From Argentina anserina (Eukaryota > Streptophyta > Magnoliopsida > Rosales > Rosaceae), in contig NC_065874.1 in the NCBI RefSeq assembly GCF_933775445.1, positions 25,490,501 to 25,554,500 of the forward strand: DNA of 64,000 nt, written 5' to 3'. The first letter of the stretch is position 1; each line of letters begins with the position of its first letter. Positions 45,875-57,689 of this stretch are shown here, piece by piece. A program made the position numbers and the translations under genes. Under the pieces are notes generated by a model, which saw nothing but the letters and a program-made list of their open reading frames with translations, searched no databases and was not told the origin of the DNA.

Positions 45875-46591
45875 GCATAGTACCTGTTTGAAAGTTAAAG
45901 AGTTAGCATTGAAGAATACACAATGAACACATATAATTCGTGCCTTCCCTTAGTCACACACACGCACACTTATGGGAAAGGACACGACAACTATGTCAAG
46001 TTTACAAAGAGTTAGTTCTTTACGTTTACAAAAGTTCATACAATTCACAGGTTTTTTTGCCATTTCAATGATTGAACGATCGATTGATTCTAAGTTGTAA
46101 ACCAAGGTGGACGTGCGGCCTAAGTATGGATGCCTAGACACAAGATCAAGTCTTTGTTTCAGAAGGCCTTGTAGCTCAATCAGAGATAGTGAAAATGGTA
46201 GGACTCATTTGTTGAACTACGGAGAGCAAACTCCCTATCGACTCCATCACCGAGATGTATGTCAGTCAGTAGTTCTCTGAGATCCAATTTTGGTCCCATG
46301 CACTCAGCTGGACTTAACCTTGTGTGTTAGACAAATCTCCAAGTGTTAATAAAAGCCGCCCTCGACCTCATGCAAACTCGAGAGCTAGCATGAAGGGTTA
46401 AGACTAACATTAACAAAAGGGACTTTACCTATTCCGTTCGATTTACAACCTACAGCAATCATTCACTCAAGCACCAAAACAACAACCTAAGATACATTAC
46501 TATATGTACAACGAAACAAGATAAGAATATACAAATGTACAATATACACAATGAATTCGCATTAAAAGTTAGGGATCCATCTCTTATGGGA
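45875..46591 (-). mobile_element. Athila 5' leader
   Basis: This is untranslated sequence between the primer binding site and the gag start at 45874. No ORF of note was found. A shorter, related leader follows the old Athila primer binding site at 48144-48270. Confidence 0.75.
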
Positions 46592-46608
46592 CCCCGGCAA
46601 CGGCGCCA
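46592..46608 (-). other. Athila primer binding site
   Basis: The minus strand reads TGGCGCCGTTGCCGGGG, the conserved Athila-type primer binding site, two bases inside the LTR that starts at 46611. Confidence 0.9.
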
Positions 46609-46610
46609 TT

Positions 46611-47593
46611 TGATGAATGCTCGATTACTCGACATCAATATTTAACCCTGAACACATCATTAGTAGTATAAAGCAAGAGGGTATCGTTCATAAACCGGGG
46701 ATCCAGCCAGGGCTTAGGATCACAATACTTAACACGAATTCATAAAGATATAAATGGTTGATATAGGTTTCGGATTGAATCATAAAAACAGTAAATAAAA
46801 CCTAAGCTAATATATACATGTGATCAACCAACCAACACATAAACAATCACCAAAACAATTCACATAAAGGGATCGAAACAAGCTTCATGACTTCTTTTAG
46901 CATCATGCCGAGACTATATAATGAACAACCAAGGATGGATCATGCAATTAGGGTTCTAAGCAGTAACCTAAACACATAGACAGTTAACACATTCGATCAA
47001 TACCAAGCAGCCTTAATCGAAATCTAACATGTTTATCTTCATCATGTAATTCCAAAGCCATGCACATTGAATTCATCAAGTATGTCACTTACTTAACCAA
47101 CAACCATGCAATTCGAAAATCACATATACAAGAATAAACATGTTCTTAGCATAAGTCTTTAATCCAACAACCTAAATATCATGCTACAAGCATAGTCATA
47201 ACACTTATAAATCGAAATTGTTCAAGAACAATACTCGGCAGAAACCAAAAACAGAAATTTCATAAAACCAAAAACAATTTCGAATCCTTTATATAAATTG
47301 AATCAAGTAGCTATTTCATAGACAAATATGAAACAAGATTACACTACACAAATCGCAAACTTCATCCAAGAACAATAACAAAACCAAAACCGAAATTAAA
47401 CAAGAGTGAATCATGGTTACACTTTATAAATCAAGCAATCCAAAAGTGTAGCCGAGACTTCTATGGATGAAACCTTCTTCAAAAGCGTGTTTGAAGGCTA
47501 TTGATTGGTGGGGAATGATGGAATCGGTTTTAGGATTTCTTAGAAGGGTGAAGGATGATTTCGGCAGAGCTATGGCTTGTGTTTGTGTGTAAG
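46611..47593 (-). mobile_element. 5' LTR of young Athila, U3 deleted
   Basis: It matches 36928-37910 of the 3' LTR and then stops at about 47593, so about 585 bases of U3 including the TATA box are missing. Sequence from 47594 belongs to the old plus-strand Athila LTR. The element therefore lacks the promoter that would drive its own genomic RNA. Confidence 0.88.
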
Positions 47594-48361
47594 GATTTCT
47601 TAGTGTTATGTTTGCGTTGAGTATAGATGACATCTAGGTTGGATTTAGAACTTGTGATGAATTCAATGATTCTTATTTTCTGCATTGAGTATGCATGTTA
47701 GGATTAATTGATTAGAGTTCAATGAATGGCGTTGAGCAATAGTTGAATGTGTTTAGTGTCTATGTGTTTAGAATAACCGTTGAGGACCCTAATTGCATGA
47801 TCCAACCTTAGTTACTTATGAGATGTTTGGGCATGAACCTTAGGGAGAATGAAACTTAATTTTCGTTGGCTTTGTGTACCTTATTTTAGTGATGAGTTGT
47901 GTGTGTTTTATTGATCATTTGTATATATTAGTTTAGGTTTTTATTTTCTGTTTTTATACAATCCGATCCTATAACTTGAATCTTTTATATCTTTTGTGAA
48001 TTCGTTGTTAAATGTTTGTGATTCTTTGCCCTTGATGGATTTCCAGTTTGTGAACGATACATTCTTGCTTTATACTACTAACGATGCTTACAGGGTTAAT
48101 ATTGATGTCGAGTATCGAACCAATCAAATGGCGCCGTTGCCGGAGATCCATAAAGATGGATCCCTAACTTTTAATTACGAATTCACTGTTCATATTTTAC
48201 ATTTGTATATTTTTATCTTATTTTGTTGTAACATATAGTAAATATATCTTAGGTTGTTGTTTTGGTGATTGAGTTCCCGGTTTGTGAACGATACCCTCTT
48301 GGTTTATACTATTCATGATACTTACGGGGTTAATATTGATGTCGAGTAATTGAACCGATCA
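47594..48361 (+). mobile_element. Old Athila remnant, right part: LTR end, PBS, leader, fused LTR end
   Basis: 47594-48126 continues the old LTR and ends in CA. A primer binding site follows (tggcgccgttgccgg, 48129-48143), then about 125 bases of leader. At about 48271 the sequence jumps to a second LTR end (gtttgtgaacgataccctct onward), which closes with the same ...gaaccgatca at 48361. All coding sequence between was deleted. ctcat (48362-48366) pairs with ctcct (35439-35443) as the target duplication. The ORF at 47996-48238 is chance. Confidence 0.82.
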
Positions 48362-48448
48362 CTCATGCAATTGCCTTGACTTATGGGTTTTATTTTAAGT
48401 TGTAGGGTTTCTAGTTTATTAGCTAAAGTGCAGGAGCTACTATAGCGA
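48362..48448. other. 3' flank of kiwellin pseudogene 6
   Basis: Short non-coding flank. Read on the minus strand it begins just after the pseudogene stop, with a ctatagtagct block like the 3' flanks of the other kiwellin copies. Confidence 0.55.
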
Positions 48449-48526
48449 TCATGCCATGGACCAAGTCACCGAGACTTCACCTAGATCTTGATTGAGTCGC
48501 AATGCATTCCACATAGAAGCTGATCC
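48449..48526 (-). pseudogene. Kiwellin pseudogene 6, C-terminal part
   Basis: The minus strand reads GSASMWNALRLNQDLGEVS then VTWSMA and a TGA stop at 48449. This is the last exon portion of the gene whose first part lies at 54746-55704. The Copia 2 element separates the two parts, and its target duplication (gatcc/aatcc) lies in the VDGS motif. Confidence 0.88.
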
Positions 48527-49741
48527 TGTTATAACAAACTGAAAGTGCAACACCTGTTGTTAGATTGTTTTACAAGTACATGAACACAAAACACCAAAGA
48601 GTAAACCAAAACATGAACTGAAGATTAGAGTATTAAGAGTTTACCATCAACAATAGTCATTGAAGGAATAATAGACATCTCGATCAAGCACCTTGGTAAT
48701 AAGAAGAATATATTCTGAACTATACCTCACTGAATACACTCACAAAATGAGGATGTTTACCTTGTGTAAATCGTGATTAGTTCAGGGATATTCAACTAGT
48801 ATATATAGTGGCCCAAACGCATCTCAATTTCATCCCATAAGAAAACTGAGTTGTACTCAATGTCTACCAGCCTATAGATTCATAGTTTATCACATATACT
48901 TCATATCAATCAGGTTAATCGAATCAACAAGTTTTCTACTTCTATTGAGAGACATAAACCTCAAAATATCAGATTGTGTTTATATTTACAACTCTACTGC
49001 TTTGTATTTGAACTCAATCACAACTCATGTATGCCGAGCCATTTAGATAATGCAAAGTCCATTATTTTTCCAACATTCTCCCACTTGGACCAAATTATCT
49101 AAATGCAAAGTTTTAAGATGATAATCAAACACTAACAATAACTAAAGTGCGTGTTGATATGTAAGAGCAACTCATAACTTGTCCAGCCTAGTCAATATAT
49201 TATAATTGATGCATAATCTAAGATTGAATTTAATCAGAAGACTAAAACAATTGAAGATCACCAACAACAATCATAATATACCATATAAGCTCAATGATAA
49301 TCATAACAAGAATTTTTATGTCTATCTCTTCATTCCTTGTTCTATTTAAGTCCTCTCCATGACTTGAATAAAATCCAAATCCTCACGGTAAGCATAATGA
49401 GAGAACCTGTAGCTCACTATGATCTGCAAAAAGGCTCAATGTGTAACACATATAAATAAGTCTGTAATGATAATAAAACATGATTTGAAAATATGAATCT
49501 ATTTATAACTCATGAAAAAATACAGAAGAAAAGATAGGAATAATGTCTAACTGTAAAGAACTAAAACTTCTAAAAATTTAAGACGGTGATCCCACTTAAT
49601 TCAAGCATCCAACTTAGATAAGATTCCCAGATTCTTAATATGTTTCTGGAAACAAGCAACTAGTAAAGCTTTAGTAAAAGAATCTGCAAGTTGTGCTTCT
49701 ATATTGATATTCTGGACATCAATGTCATCTTCTTTGATTTT

Positions 49742-50720
49742 CTATCTCACACCATAATACATCAAATATGTATGTTTAAAATTGCTTGGCCTTTCGTTTT
49801 TCCTAGCAAAACAGACAGCTGCTTCATTGTCACAGTAGATCTTCGTTGGTCTAGAAACTAAGAACTTGAGTGCATCTGTTTGAACTAGAAAATTTCTGAT
49901 CCACAGACCTTCACACACTCCCTCATAGACTGTAATGTAATCTGTCTGCATGGTGGAGGTGCAGATTATCCTTTGCTTCATGGTTTTCCATACCACAACA
50001 CCTCTAGCTAACGTGAATACATAACCACCTATGCATTTATTAGAGCTAGGAAAATTGCCTGCAAAACCTGAATCAGTTTATCCAAGCAGTTCAAGATTTT
50101 CGACTTTCTTGTAAACAAGTATGTGAGACTTAGTTCTCTGTAAATATCTAAGGATATTTTTACCTGCAACCCGATCCTCCTGACTCAGATTAGATTGAAA
50201 CCTTGAGAGCATTCCAACAGCAAAAGATAGGTCTGGCCTGGTACATACTTGTGCATACATCAAACTTCCAATAAGTCTTGCATATGGCTTGTTTCCCATG
50301 CTACTGTCACATTCACTCTTCTCCCCTTTTTTAGACGTTTTAGTAAGTTTATCTCCCCTAGACATGGGGACTGAACCTTCAAAACAAGACTCCATATTAA
50401 ATCTCTTGAGAACCTTACCAATGTAAGCATTCTTTGATAGTCCTAATAAGCATAGCTATTTGTCTTGTTTTATTTCAATCCCTAAAACAAAAGATGCTTC
50501 ACCAAGGTCCTTCATATCAAAATTATTAGATAAGAAGGATTTAGTTGCCTTCAGTAGCTTCATATCAGTACTAGCTAGGAGAATATCATCAACATATAGA
50601 ATCAAATAGACAAAATTCTTCCCAACAGTCTTAAAGTATACACATTTATCTACAATATTTTATATAAAACCAAAATATGAAATCACATAATCAAACTTTT
50701 TATTCCATTCTGGATAATAT
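49742..50720 (-). pseudogene. Copia 2 reverse transcriptase end and RNase H
   Basis: On the minus strand a piece carrying LYVDDILLAS (about 50620-50590) continues through KDLGEASFVLGIEI. A frame at 50078-50395 follows with YARLIGSLMYAQVCTRPDLSFAV. The RNase H end at 49742-49996 includes IYCDNEAAVCFARK. The catalytic YVDD is intact, but the first half of the reverse transcriptase, between about 50730 and 50970, is deleted. Stops at 50455 and elsewhere break it. Confidence 0.85.
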
Positions 50721-50972
50721 TTTATTCTTGAATAAAAATCCATTTTGTGACGTGTTTGAGTCCATAAATTTGGTTTTCTTTGTCTTTGGGATCTTCTAAG
50801 CTGAGGTTCAACTATCTCAGGTTGTTCTATGTCTATGTTTTGAGTTTTCGCATGTTGTACTGGATTTACTTCAGGATTAGGAACATGACTACTTCTCTAT
50901 ATGAATCTTGATCATTTGACTGAATTTGTGGATTAATTTGGTTCGTGACCTCATATTGTAGCAGAGGCATAT

Positions 50973-52010
50973 TCACACTTCAGTTTTGGTTGTTTGAAAT
51001 TCCTCAAAATCTAAAGACAAGTCTTTAAAAATCGAGTTATATTCAACTTCATCTGTAAATTTTGCTTGAATTGTTTCAAACACTTTAGGTGAATGATGTT
51101 CTCCACAAAACCTAAAACCCTTTGATTTTTCATAATATCCAATGAAACTTGAACTCATTGTTTTTGACTCGAATTTAGGTGTTCATTTATATGGAGTTTA
51201 GCCTCAGCCTTGCACCCCCACACATGGCAGTGGTGCAAGTTTGGTTTTCTTCCACACCAAGCTTCAAACAGTGTAGAATCTACAGCCTTAGTAGGTGATT
51301 TGTTGCAAATGTAGTTGGCAGTTCTTAAGGCCTCACTCCACAACTTTTTAGGCAAACCTGAGGTACACATCATACTCCTCACCATGTTTAATAAAGTTAT
51401 GTTCTTTCTTTCTGGAACTCCGTTTTGTTGAGGGTTGTATGGGGTGGTGTACTGAGACTTAATACCTTGTTCTTGCAGGAACAATGCAAATGGTCTTTTA
51501 TGTTGGCCTTGCTTAGTGTACCTCCCATAGAACTCTCCACCTCTATCCGATCTCACAACTTTAATTTTAGCTTCTAATTGTAGTTCGACTTCTGCCTTGT
51601 AGATTTTAAAAGCTTCTAATGCTTGTGATTTTTCTGAAAGCAAAAATATGTAACAATATCTCTAGAAATCATTTGTAAAGGTTGTGAAATATTGGTTTCC
51701 ACATAGAGTTTTATGTATAAAAGGTCCACAAATATCCGTATGTATTAGTTCTAAGAGTTTTTTGGCTTCTTACTGTAGTTTGATTGTTTTTATTTGCCAA
51801 TTTTCCCTTATAACATTCGATGCAGTCTTTTAGATCACTGAAGTTCAGCCCATGTAGTATTTTATTCATGATTAGTGTTTTAAGTCTCTCTTTATAAATG
51901 TGCCCTAATCTTCTATGCCAAAGGTATGCATATTTGTTGTTGAATAAAGTTATTTTATTTCCAAATACTGTATTGGTTCTTAGTGTGTCTTCATTGTTTT
52001 CAATTAACAT
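50973..52010 (-). pseudogene. Copia 2 integrase
   Basis: The zinc-binding part at 51711-52010 reads LWHRRLGHIYKERLKTL and DCIECYKGK. The catalytic core at 51155-51643 has VVRSDRGGEFYG with the second Asp, and PYNPQQNGVPERKN with the Glu. The first catalytic Asp lies in the broken stretch between the two frames (51643-51711). KLWSEALRTANYICN and CHVWGCKAE follow. A last piece (50973-51158) with SSSFIGYYEKSKGFRF continues after a frameshift. Confidence 0.85.
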
Positions 52011-52040
52011 GATTTCTGGTTTTGCAATAGAACAATTTAA

Positions 52041-53006
52041 CTACAAATAATCACCACTGAAAACACCACAGCCAAGTAAACTTAAACCATGAAAAACGTT
52101 TATTCCAGAATTGTCAATGACTAGCCTGCAACCTAACTTAACGAGCAAAGAAACTAAAAGCAAATTCCTTTTGAGAGAAAGAATATAATAAAGACTATCT
52201 AAAAATAAAAATCTTCCAAATCCTAAGTCCAATTTGAGAGTTCCAACGGCTTTTAAGGCTACTTGCATGTCGTTTCCAACGCATACTGTATTCTCATCAC
52301 TCTTTGGTGCCCTCCTTTTTGTCAAACCCTGCAATAAATTGGTTATAGGAATTGGCGATCCTAAATTCAACCACTATGTATGTGGTTCAACATTTATGAA
52401 GTTCACCTTCTTTGCCATCCATTTCTTGAAGCCCTCGCACTGCTTCTTTATGTGACCAAACTTTTGCAGAAGAAACACTTTACTTTCTGCAACTTGCTAT
52501 CTCATGGCTATAATGCTGCTACCTTTGCAATTTTCTTCTTGGCTTCAATGCTATCTCCTCACCATGTTTAATAAATTTCTTCTTATCCTTAGCTTTCTTC
52601 ACCACATTGATTGAGGTAGCAGGTCTACTTTCCTTCCTCATCCTGTTTTGTTCATCAACGCAGATGGAAATCAACTCATCCACTTCCCATTTCTCCTTGT
52701 TTGCATTGTAATTGCTCCTCAAGTTCCCATATCCACTTTAACCTTACTCAATCCCATCTCTAACTCCCTGAGTTGGTTGTTGATGTTGATAAGTGACATG
52801 ATGTGAGTTCTCACACTTCCAGTTCCATCAAACTTCAAGTCATAGAATTTCTTAGAGAGCCTTGCAGCTTCTGCCTTATTGCTTTCCTTGAATTTCTGAG
52901 CAATGACTTCCATGTAATTAATAAAATACTCAGGCTCTTCAATGCATCCTCTTACAATATCTAAGCGTGTGTTTCTTATCACATTTTTGGCCATGTGATT
53001 TGCCAT
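52041..53006 (-). pseudogene. Copia 2 gag and protease region
   Basis: 52719-53006 reads as UBN2-type gag (LSKKFYDLKFDGTGSVRTHI). 52519-52722 continues it with a Lys/Arg-rich tail. 52041-52370 is the region between protease and integrase (LDLGFGRFLFLDSLYYI and LKRNLLLVSLLVKLG). The protease active site is not seen. A start upstream of 53006 is missing because of a stop. Confidence 0.75.
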
Positions 53007-54183
53007 GTGCCAATCTTTGTAAATCTAACTCTTTTCCTTGTTAATGTCTTCATCTAGCTCTTCAGGGACCTCATCAATCAAGCACTGGTCCATATTTTGG
53101 TGCATGGACAGATACAATTCCACCTAGAATCTCCACTTCTTGTAGTTCAATCCTCACTGAGCATAGTGATTTGTCCCATGAATTTCAAAATGCACATGAG
53201 TTTTAAAACATGCTTATACGTATATGTGTGTACTGTAGATGCTCTATGATATGTAGTTAAACACTCAAGTTTAAAATCAGAAGCATATATGTAGTTTCAT
53301 AAACTGAAGTCATATTAGATAACACTATTAATAGCATAAAATCTAATATATAGATCATGTATTTCACCACCATGTCCAACAACTTATAATGTTAAAACAA
53401 TCAAAATCTTTGGATAGAGAAAAGTCTCAACAGAAACAAGCTTTAGTTTCATATAGTGCACTACATATTGCTTTTAATAGTTATATAGCAAGACATCTCT
53501 TTAGAGACTAACATACCATGTATTTTTAGCAAGCAACATCACAAAATTGATAAAAGCATATCAGCAAAACCAGATAACATTAAAGATTACTTTGTGTAAT
53601 ATAATTAATGGCATTTAGTTTTCCTGGAATCAAACGAAAGTTATTGTAGCAAAACAACCAAAAATTCATCATAAAGTATAGATCTTTAAAATTGAAAACT
53701 TAAATAGGGGAGTGCTGCAGTAATCGATACTTTATATAGAAAATAGGTTGTTTAAAACATTGAAACATATAATCTACCATAATCAAAATTTTGAATTGAA
53801 ACTGTAGAAACAAAACACAATTAAATCGATCAAGCTGCAGATTTGGTTATAGTTTTAAAATTGAAACTTCATACCTCAACAGTTCCTGCAAGAAGGGGTC
53901 AGCGGAAGCAAAATACAAGTACAATATAATCCAAAACGAAAGAAAAAGAAAAATGAGTTAAAAAATAATGAATCCAGCAGAAAAAGCTATTAAGGTATTT
54001 CTTTTATTCTAAAAGATGTATCTTGTGGTTTTATTAAGGTAGTGAGTTGACCCGATAAAACTAATGTGTTGGGCCTATTATGAAAACCAGATCCTTTTAG
54101 CCCATAACTGAAAAAATAAATTCCGACAAGATTTTGGTTTTAACACTGTATATTGATTCATGTTCTTGTGAAAACTCTTAAGA
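53007..54183 (-). mobile_element. Copia 2 leader region
   Basis: This is AT-rich sequence between the gag remnant and the primer binding site. Decayed gag sequence may extend to about 53150. The rest shows nothing recognisable. Confidence 0.6.
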
Positions 54184-54195
54184 GCTCTGATACCA
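54184..54195 (-). other. Copia 2 primer binding site, tRNA-iMet type
   Basis: The minus strand reads TGGTATCAGAGC two bases from the LTR end at 54198. Confidence 0.88.
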
Positions 54196-54745
54196 TATGT
54201 TAAAACAAATTGAAAGTACAACACATGTAGTTAGATCGTTTTACAAATACATGAACACAAAACACCAAAGATTAAACCAAAACATGAACTGAAGATAAGG
54301 GTATTAAAAGTTTACCATCAACAATAGTCATTGAAGGAATAACAGACATCTCAATCAAGCACCTTGGTAACAAGAAGAAAATCTTCTGAACTATACCTCA
54401 CTGAATACACTCACAGAATGAAGCTGTTTACCTTGCGTAAATCGTGGTTAGTTCAAGGACATTCAACTGGTATATATAGTGGCCTAAACGCAACTCAATT
54501 TCATCCCATAAGAAAACTGAGTTGTACTCAATATCTACCAGTCTATAGATTCATAGATTATCACATATACTTCATATCAATCAGGTTAATCGAACCAACA
54601 AGTTTTCTACTTCTATTGAGAGACAAAAACCTCAAAAGATCATAATTGAGTTTATATTTACAATGCTACTACTTTGTATTTGAATTCAATCACAACTCAT
54701 GTATGTCGAGCCATTTAGATAATATAGAGTCCATTATTGTCCAAA

Positions 54746-55704
54746 AATCCATCCACGATATTGTTTCTACACGTCGGCTAGCATGCATGCTCTGCATCAC
54801 ATCCATTACGTGAATGTCATTCATCCACCACTTTTGCAGTTGTGGTTTTTCCGTTACTTGTCGTATTTCTTATCATCTTCCCACATCTCAATTTATTATT
54901 AAACCACCCAATAGAAAGTACAACAACCCGTCTAGATGATATTTAGTGGCATAGCCAAGAATTTTATTAAGAGTGGTCAAATTTATATATAGTTACGATT
55001 CTACAAATTAAATGAACTAACTATGTAGGTACAAATTAGTTGTTATTGCCGATATATTAAAAAAAAGTAATTAAAAAGAATGGGAAATATACTATAGTAT
55101 GTATGAGATAAACCAAATAAATGAGAGAAAGACAATGATGAGAAAATTCTATAAAAATATTGATTTGCTTCAATCTTATAATCTAGTTGAAAGTGAGTAA
55201 ATTTGTTATCACATTGAATCAAATGGCTTATATTGCTCTTAGATTAAAGTAAAAATCACACAATTGTCAAGCTAGTGAGGAGGGTCAATTGACCCCTTTG
55301 GTGTCCATGTAGCTACGCCTATAATGATATTTTTCGTCACATTCTGACGCACCCATCACCACCTTCGCTGAAATCGTTGTGTAAGTAGGGCTTGGGTGGA
55401 TGATGTTATCGAGGGAGATCACGAGTACTTAGGGTACGACTTGCCATCGCAATCCAGCGTTCCAAAGGGTTTGGAGTTATTGGGGATAGGTGAAGATGAT
55501 GACTCTCCCCTGCTGCATATGTGAGTCCCAACATCGGGGTCGTCGTTGCATCTTTGGTTGATACAGATGAGTTGGTCATCACAGTCGTCCAAGGTTTGGC
55601 AAGCGCCATTGCAGGAGGAGATAGCTGTTGAGTAAGGGAGAGGGATGGAGATGAAAACGAAGACAAGGTAAAAGAGATGCCAAACATGTTAACGCACTTG
55701 CCAT
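54746..55704 (-). pseudogene. Kiwellin pseudogene 6, N-terminal part, long (kissper) form
   Basis: On the minus strand the ATG at 55704 opens MASALTCLASLL. A one-base shift then leads into a hydrophobic signal stretch and the kissper segment SCNGACQTLDDCDDQ and ICINQRCNDDPDVGTHIC. The core follows: GTLDCDGKSYPKYS, a stop in the CSPP place, SSTQALL and FSEGGDG in shifted frames. A hAT MITE (54945-55323) then interrupts at the YHS motif. After it [11 protein letters not shown] and NNIVDG continue to the Copia 2 insertion. Unlike the intact gene, this copy has the N-terminal kissper domain. It is dead through frameshifts, a stop and two insertions. Confidence 0.9.
54945..55323. mobile_element. 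hAT-type MITE in kiwellin pseudogene 6
   Basis: The 379-base insert has inverted ends (agtggcatagcc and, inverted, taggcgtagc). It is flanked by the identical 9-base repeat atgatattt (54936-54944 and 55324-55332). The internal gggtcaattgacccc motif near 55285 is common in plant hAT MITEs of this type. Removing one duplicate rejoins the kiwellin sequence. Confidence 0.85.
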
Positions 55705-56011
55705 TTGATTCACAAGCACATTCGAAATACCAAGAAGTGAGGGATGAATCTAACAGATAGTATGTATGTGACTTATATAGACTTGTACTTGATCTAAGAT
55801 GACGTTGAAGTTGTGGAAAAGTAGGTCCAATTTTAAGTCTTGGGTCCATGTTTCTTGACTCATGGTCTTCACGCACTTACTGTATTGCTTAGGAGAAAAG
55901 GAGGTTACCATATATATGATATTCAGTCAATTCAGACCCAATGGGTGTTTTCCTCGATCATCCGCAATCTAAACGCACTCTTTGGTCTAGGGTACTAATG
56001 TTGAAGACTTC
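55705..56011. other. Upstream flank of kiwellin pseudogene 6
   Basis: Non-coding; it would contain the old promoter. No close match to the short-form promoter was noticed, in keeping with a different subfamily. Confidence 0.4.
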
Positions 56012-56014
56012 TTA

Positions 56015-56209
56015 GGCTGTGTTTGGCCGGAGTTTGGTTTAAATTATGGGCTTAAATACTCAATAATATGACCAAGGTGTTTGGTGAATTAGGCTATTTC
56101 CTAAGTTCACGAATTCTGTTGTACTTTTAAACAAGTTATAAAAGTTCTAAAATATAACTTTTAGAAACTGTTGCTGATTTTTTCCAATCTCGCTTCAGGC
56201 CAACGGGCC
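56015..56209. mobile_element. Tourist-like (PIF/Harbinger) MITE, 195 bases
   Basis: It starts ggctgtgtttggccggag and ends with the imperfect inverted match caggccaacgggcc. TTA flanks both sides (56012-56014 and 56210-56212). The size, TTA duplication and termini fit Tourist-like MITEs. The inverted match is imperfect. Confidence 0.5.
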
Positions 56210-56329
56210 TTAAAGTCTTGGTCACCAACTCACCATATAATTTCAAAGAGTCACATGCCTGGCCGCCTGGCTAGTATCGCCTAGTACGTACGTGGTTGTC
56301 AGAAAATATGGGGCTTAGTCTTCTTTTTC

Positions 56330-56380
56330 CTCTTCTTCTTCTTCTTCTTCTTCTTCTTCTTCTTCTTCTTCTTCTTCTTT
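56330..56380. repeat. (CTT)n microsatellite
   Basis: About 17 CTT/TCT units. The poly-Leu ORF at 56296-56478 is a translation of it. Confidence 0.92.
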
Positions 56381-56838
56381 TTCTTTTTCTTACATTATTG
56401 GTAGACGAGGTTTACATGTGGAGACTGAAATTTACGAATCGGAATTTAGGTTCAATTTTTTTTTCAACTCGAATTTAGGTTCGATTCCAACGGGTGATAA
56501 TAAGAGTACTGGCTTACTTAATTTAACTAGTGATCAGATTATTCTCATTTTGTATATAGCTAATATATATGGAGAATATAAAGTCGTCTTTACATTGTTG
56601 AACTAGTCGGGAAATTTATCTGCTTCGACATTGATGTACAGTTGATATAGTTTAAAGTCCGTTGGCATTTGGCGAACCATATAGAAACGCTTCAGTGCCA
56701 CTAGACTAGTTGTATACTTGTATATGAAAACACCGGTATTAATATTTCCTACCCTAATACTTGACTAATGTAAAGGTTCAGTACGTAGCCATAAGCTTAC
56801 AGCAGGAAGGTTTATCTAATAAAGTCCACAAGGTTAGG
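56381..56838. other. Non-coding spacer before the Tat element
   Basis: No gene or clear repeat was recognised in this AT-rich stretch. Confidence 0.45.
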
Positions 56839-57669
56839 TGTTTGGGCCTAAAATAATACTCCGGTATTATCTAGACTACTTAGGCTCGTGAACCGGTTAT
56901 TTGGGGAAAATATATCACAGAGCAAGATTACCTGCCGTATTGGAATAGATTTAGGGGACTATCGCTGTATAGATTCTGAGTTGATTAAGGAAGGTAAATC
57001 TAAATCAACTAGGAGGTTCTCAAGACTTGATTCGCCAGAAAGAACAAGTTGTGTCCTCTATATAAAGGGGTTGAATGCACATAATAAAACACGCAACTTC
57101 AAACAAACTATCGCGCAACCGCATAGTCAAAATCTCCCTACAGATTAAAAGTCTGATTCGCTTCGGCAACCAAGTCTCCCATCGGAGCGGAGCTACCCAG
57201 ATGCACGCCTCGCACTGCATGTAGCAACAAGTCCGGTTAACTCCGGCAATTCGAGTCAAGTCAATCGAGTGGCTAGCTTAGCTTCTAGCAAACCCAAAAG
57301 TCTGCACTAGTCAGCAAATTTCATTCCCGAGAGAGTCCTGCTATTAACGACAGTATAAGCTCTGCTTTTCCCCAAGCGGTCAAAAGTAAGATCGGCCATC
57401 TACTTGAGGTGGAGTGAAAGGTACCTAGCAACTCCGGTTGTGTATAGGTCATTCGAACTTCAGCGGTTTATCAGCAACTGCGGAGCAATCGTTTGAGAAG
57501 AAGACAGTACATGGAGCGCGATCATTGTCAGACAAAGCAACAGCTGTACCTAACTCAAAGGTACTAGCACGCTAACAACAACAGAGAACGAAGGGCTGAA
57601 CCGTCTAGGGTTCGGTACCGGGGCCTGCTGATTGTTCTCTGAGGAGGATCCGTTTTCCCAGCTCGAACA
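56839..57669 (+). mobile_element. 5' LTR of a Tat-type Ty3 element
   Basis: The 3' end at 57669 (CA) is fixed by the primer binding site that follows. The start is a guess: TGTTTGGGCC at 56839 would give 831 bases. The other LTR is outside the window, so the start cannot be confirmed. A TATA box lies at 57059-57066. ORFs inside are chance. Confidence 0.6.
57059..57066 (+). promoter_or_regulatory. TATA box of the Tat LTR
   Basis: tatataaa in the context ctctatataaagggg is a strong plant TATA match. It lies about 220 bases into the proposed LTR. Confidence 0.65.
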
Positions 57670-57670
57670 T

Positions 57671-57689
57671 TTGGCACGCCCAGTGGGAC
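57671..57689 (+). other. Tat primer binding site
   Basis: ttggcacgcccagtgggac follows the LTR end directly. It resembles the TTGGCGCC..GTGGG primer binding sites of Tat elements, with a variant gcac. Confidence 0.65.

Larger units (their letters stand above)
48527..54745 (-). mobile_element. Copia retrotransposon 2, inserted in kiwellin pseudogene 6
   Basis: The element has two LTRs of about 549 bases (48527-49075 and 54198-54745). A polypurine tract, ccaagtgggagaa on the minus strand, lies at 49076-49088. The primer binding site TGGTATCAGAGC is on the minus strand at 54184-54195. Flanks are gatcc (48522-48526) and aatcc (54746-54750), a 5-base duplication with one change. Gag, integrase, reverse transcriptase and RNase H remnants run on the minus strand but are broken. 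The LTRs differ at many positions, so it is older than the young Athila. Confidence 0.92.

Noticed and set aside
56296..56478. Poly-leucine ORF resembling a membrane peptide
   Set aside because: It is a translated CTT microsatellite.
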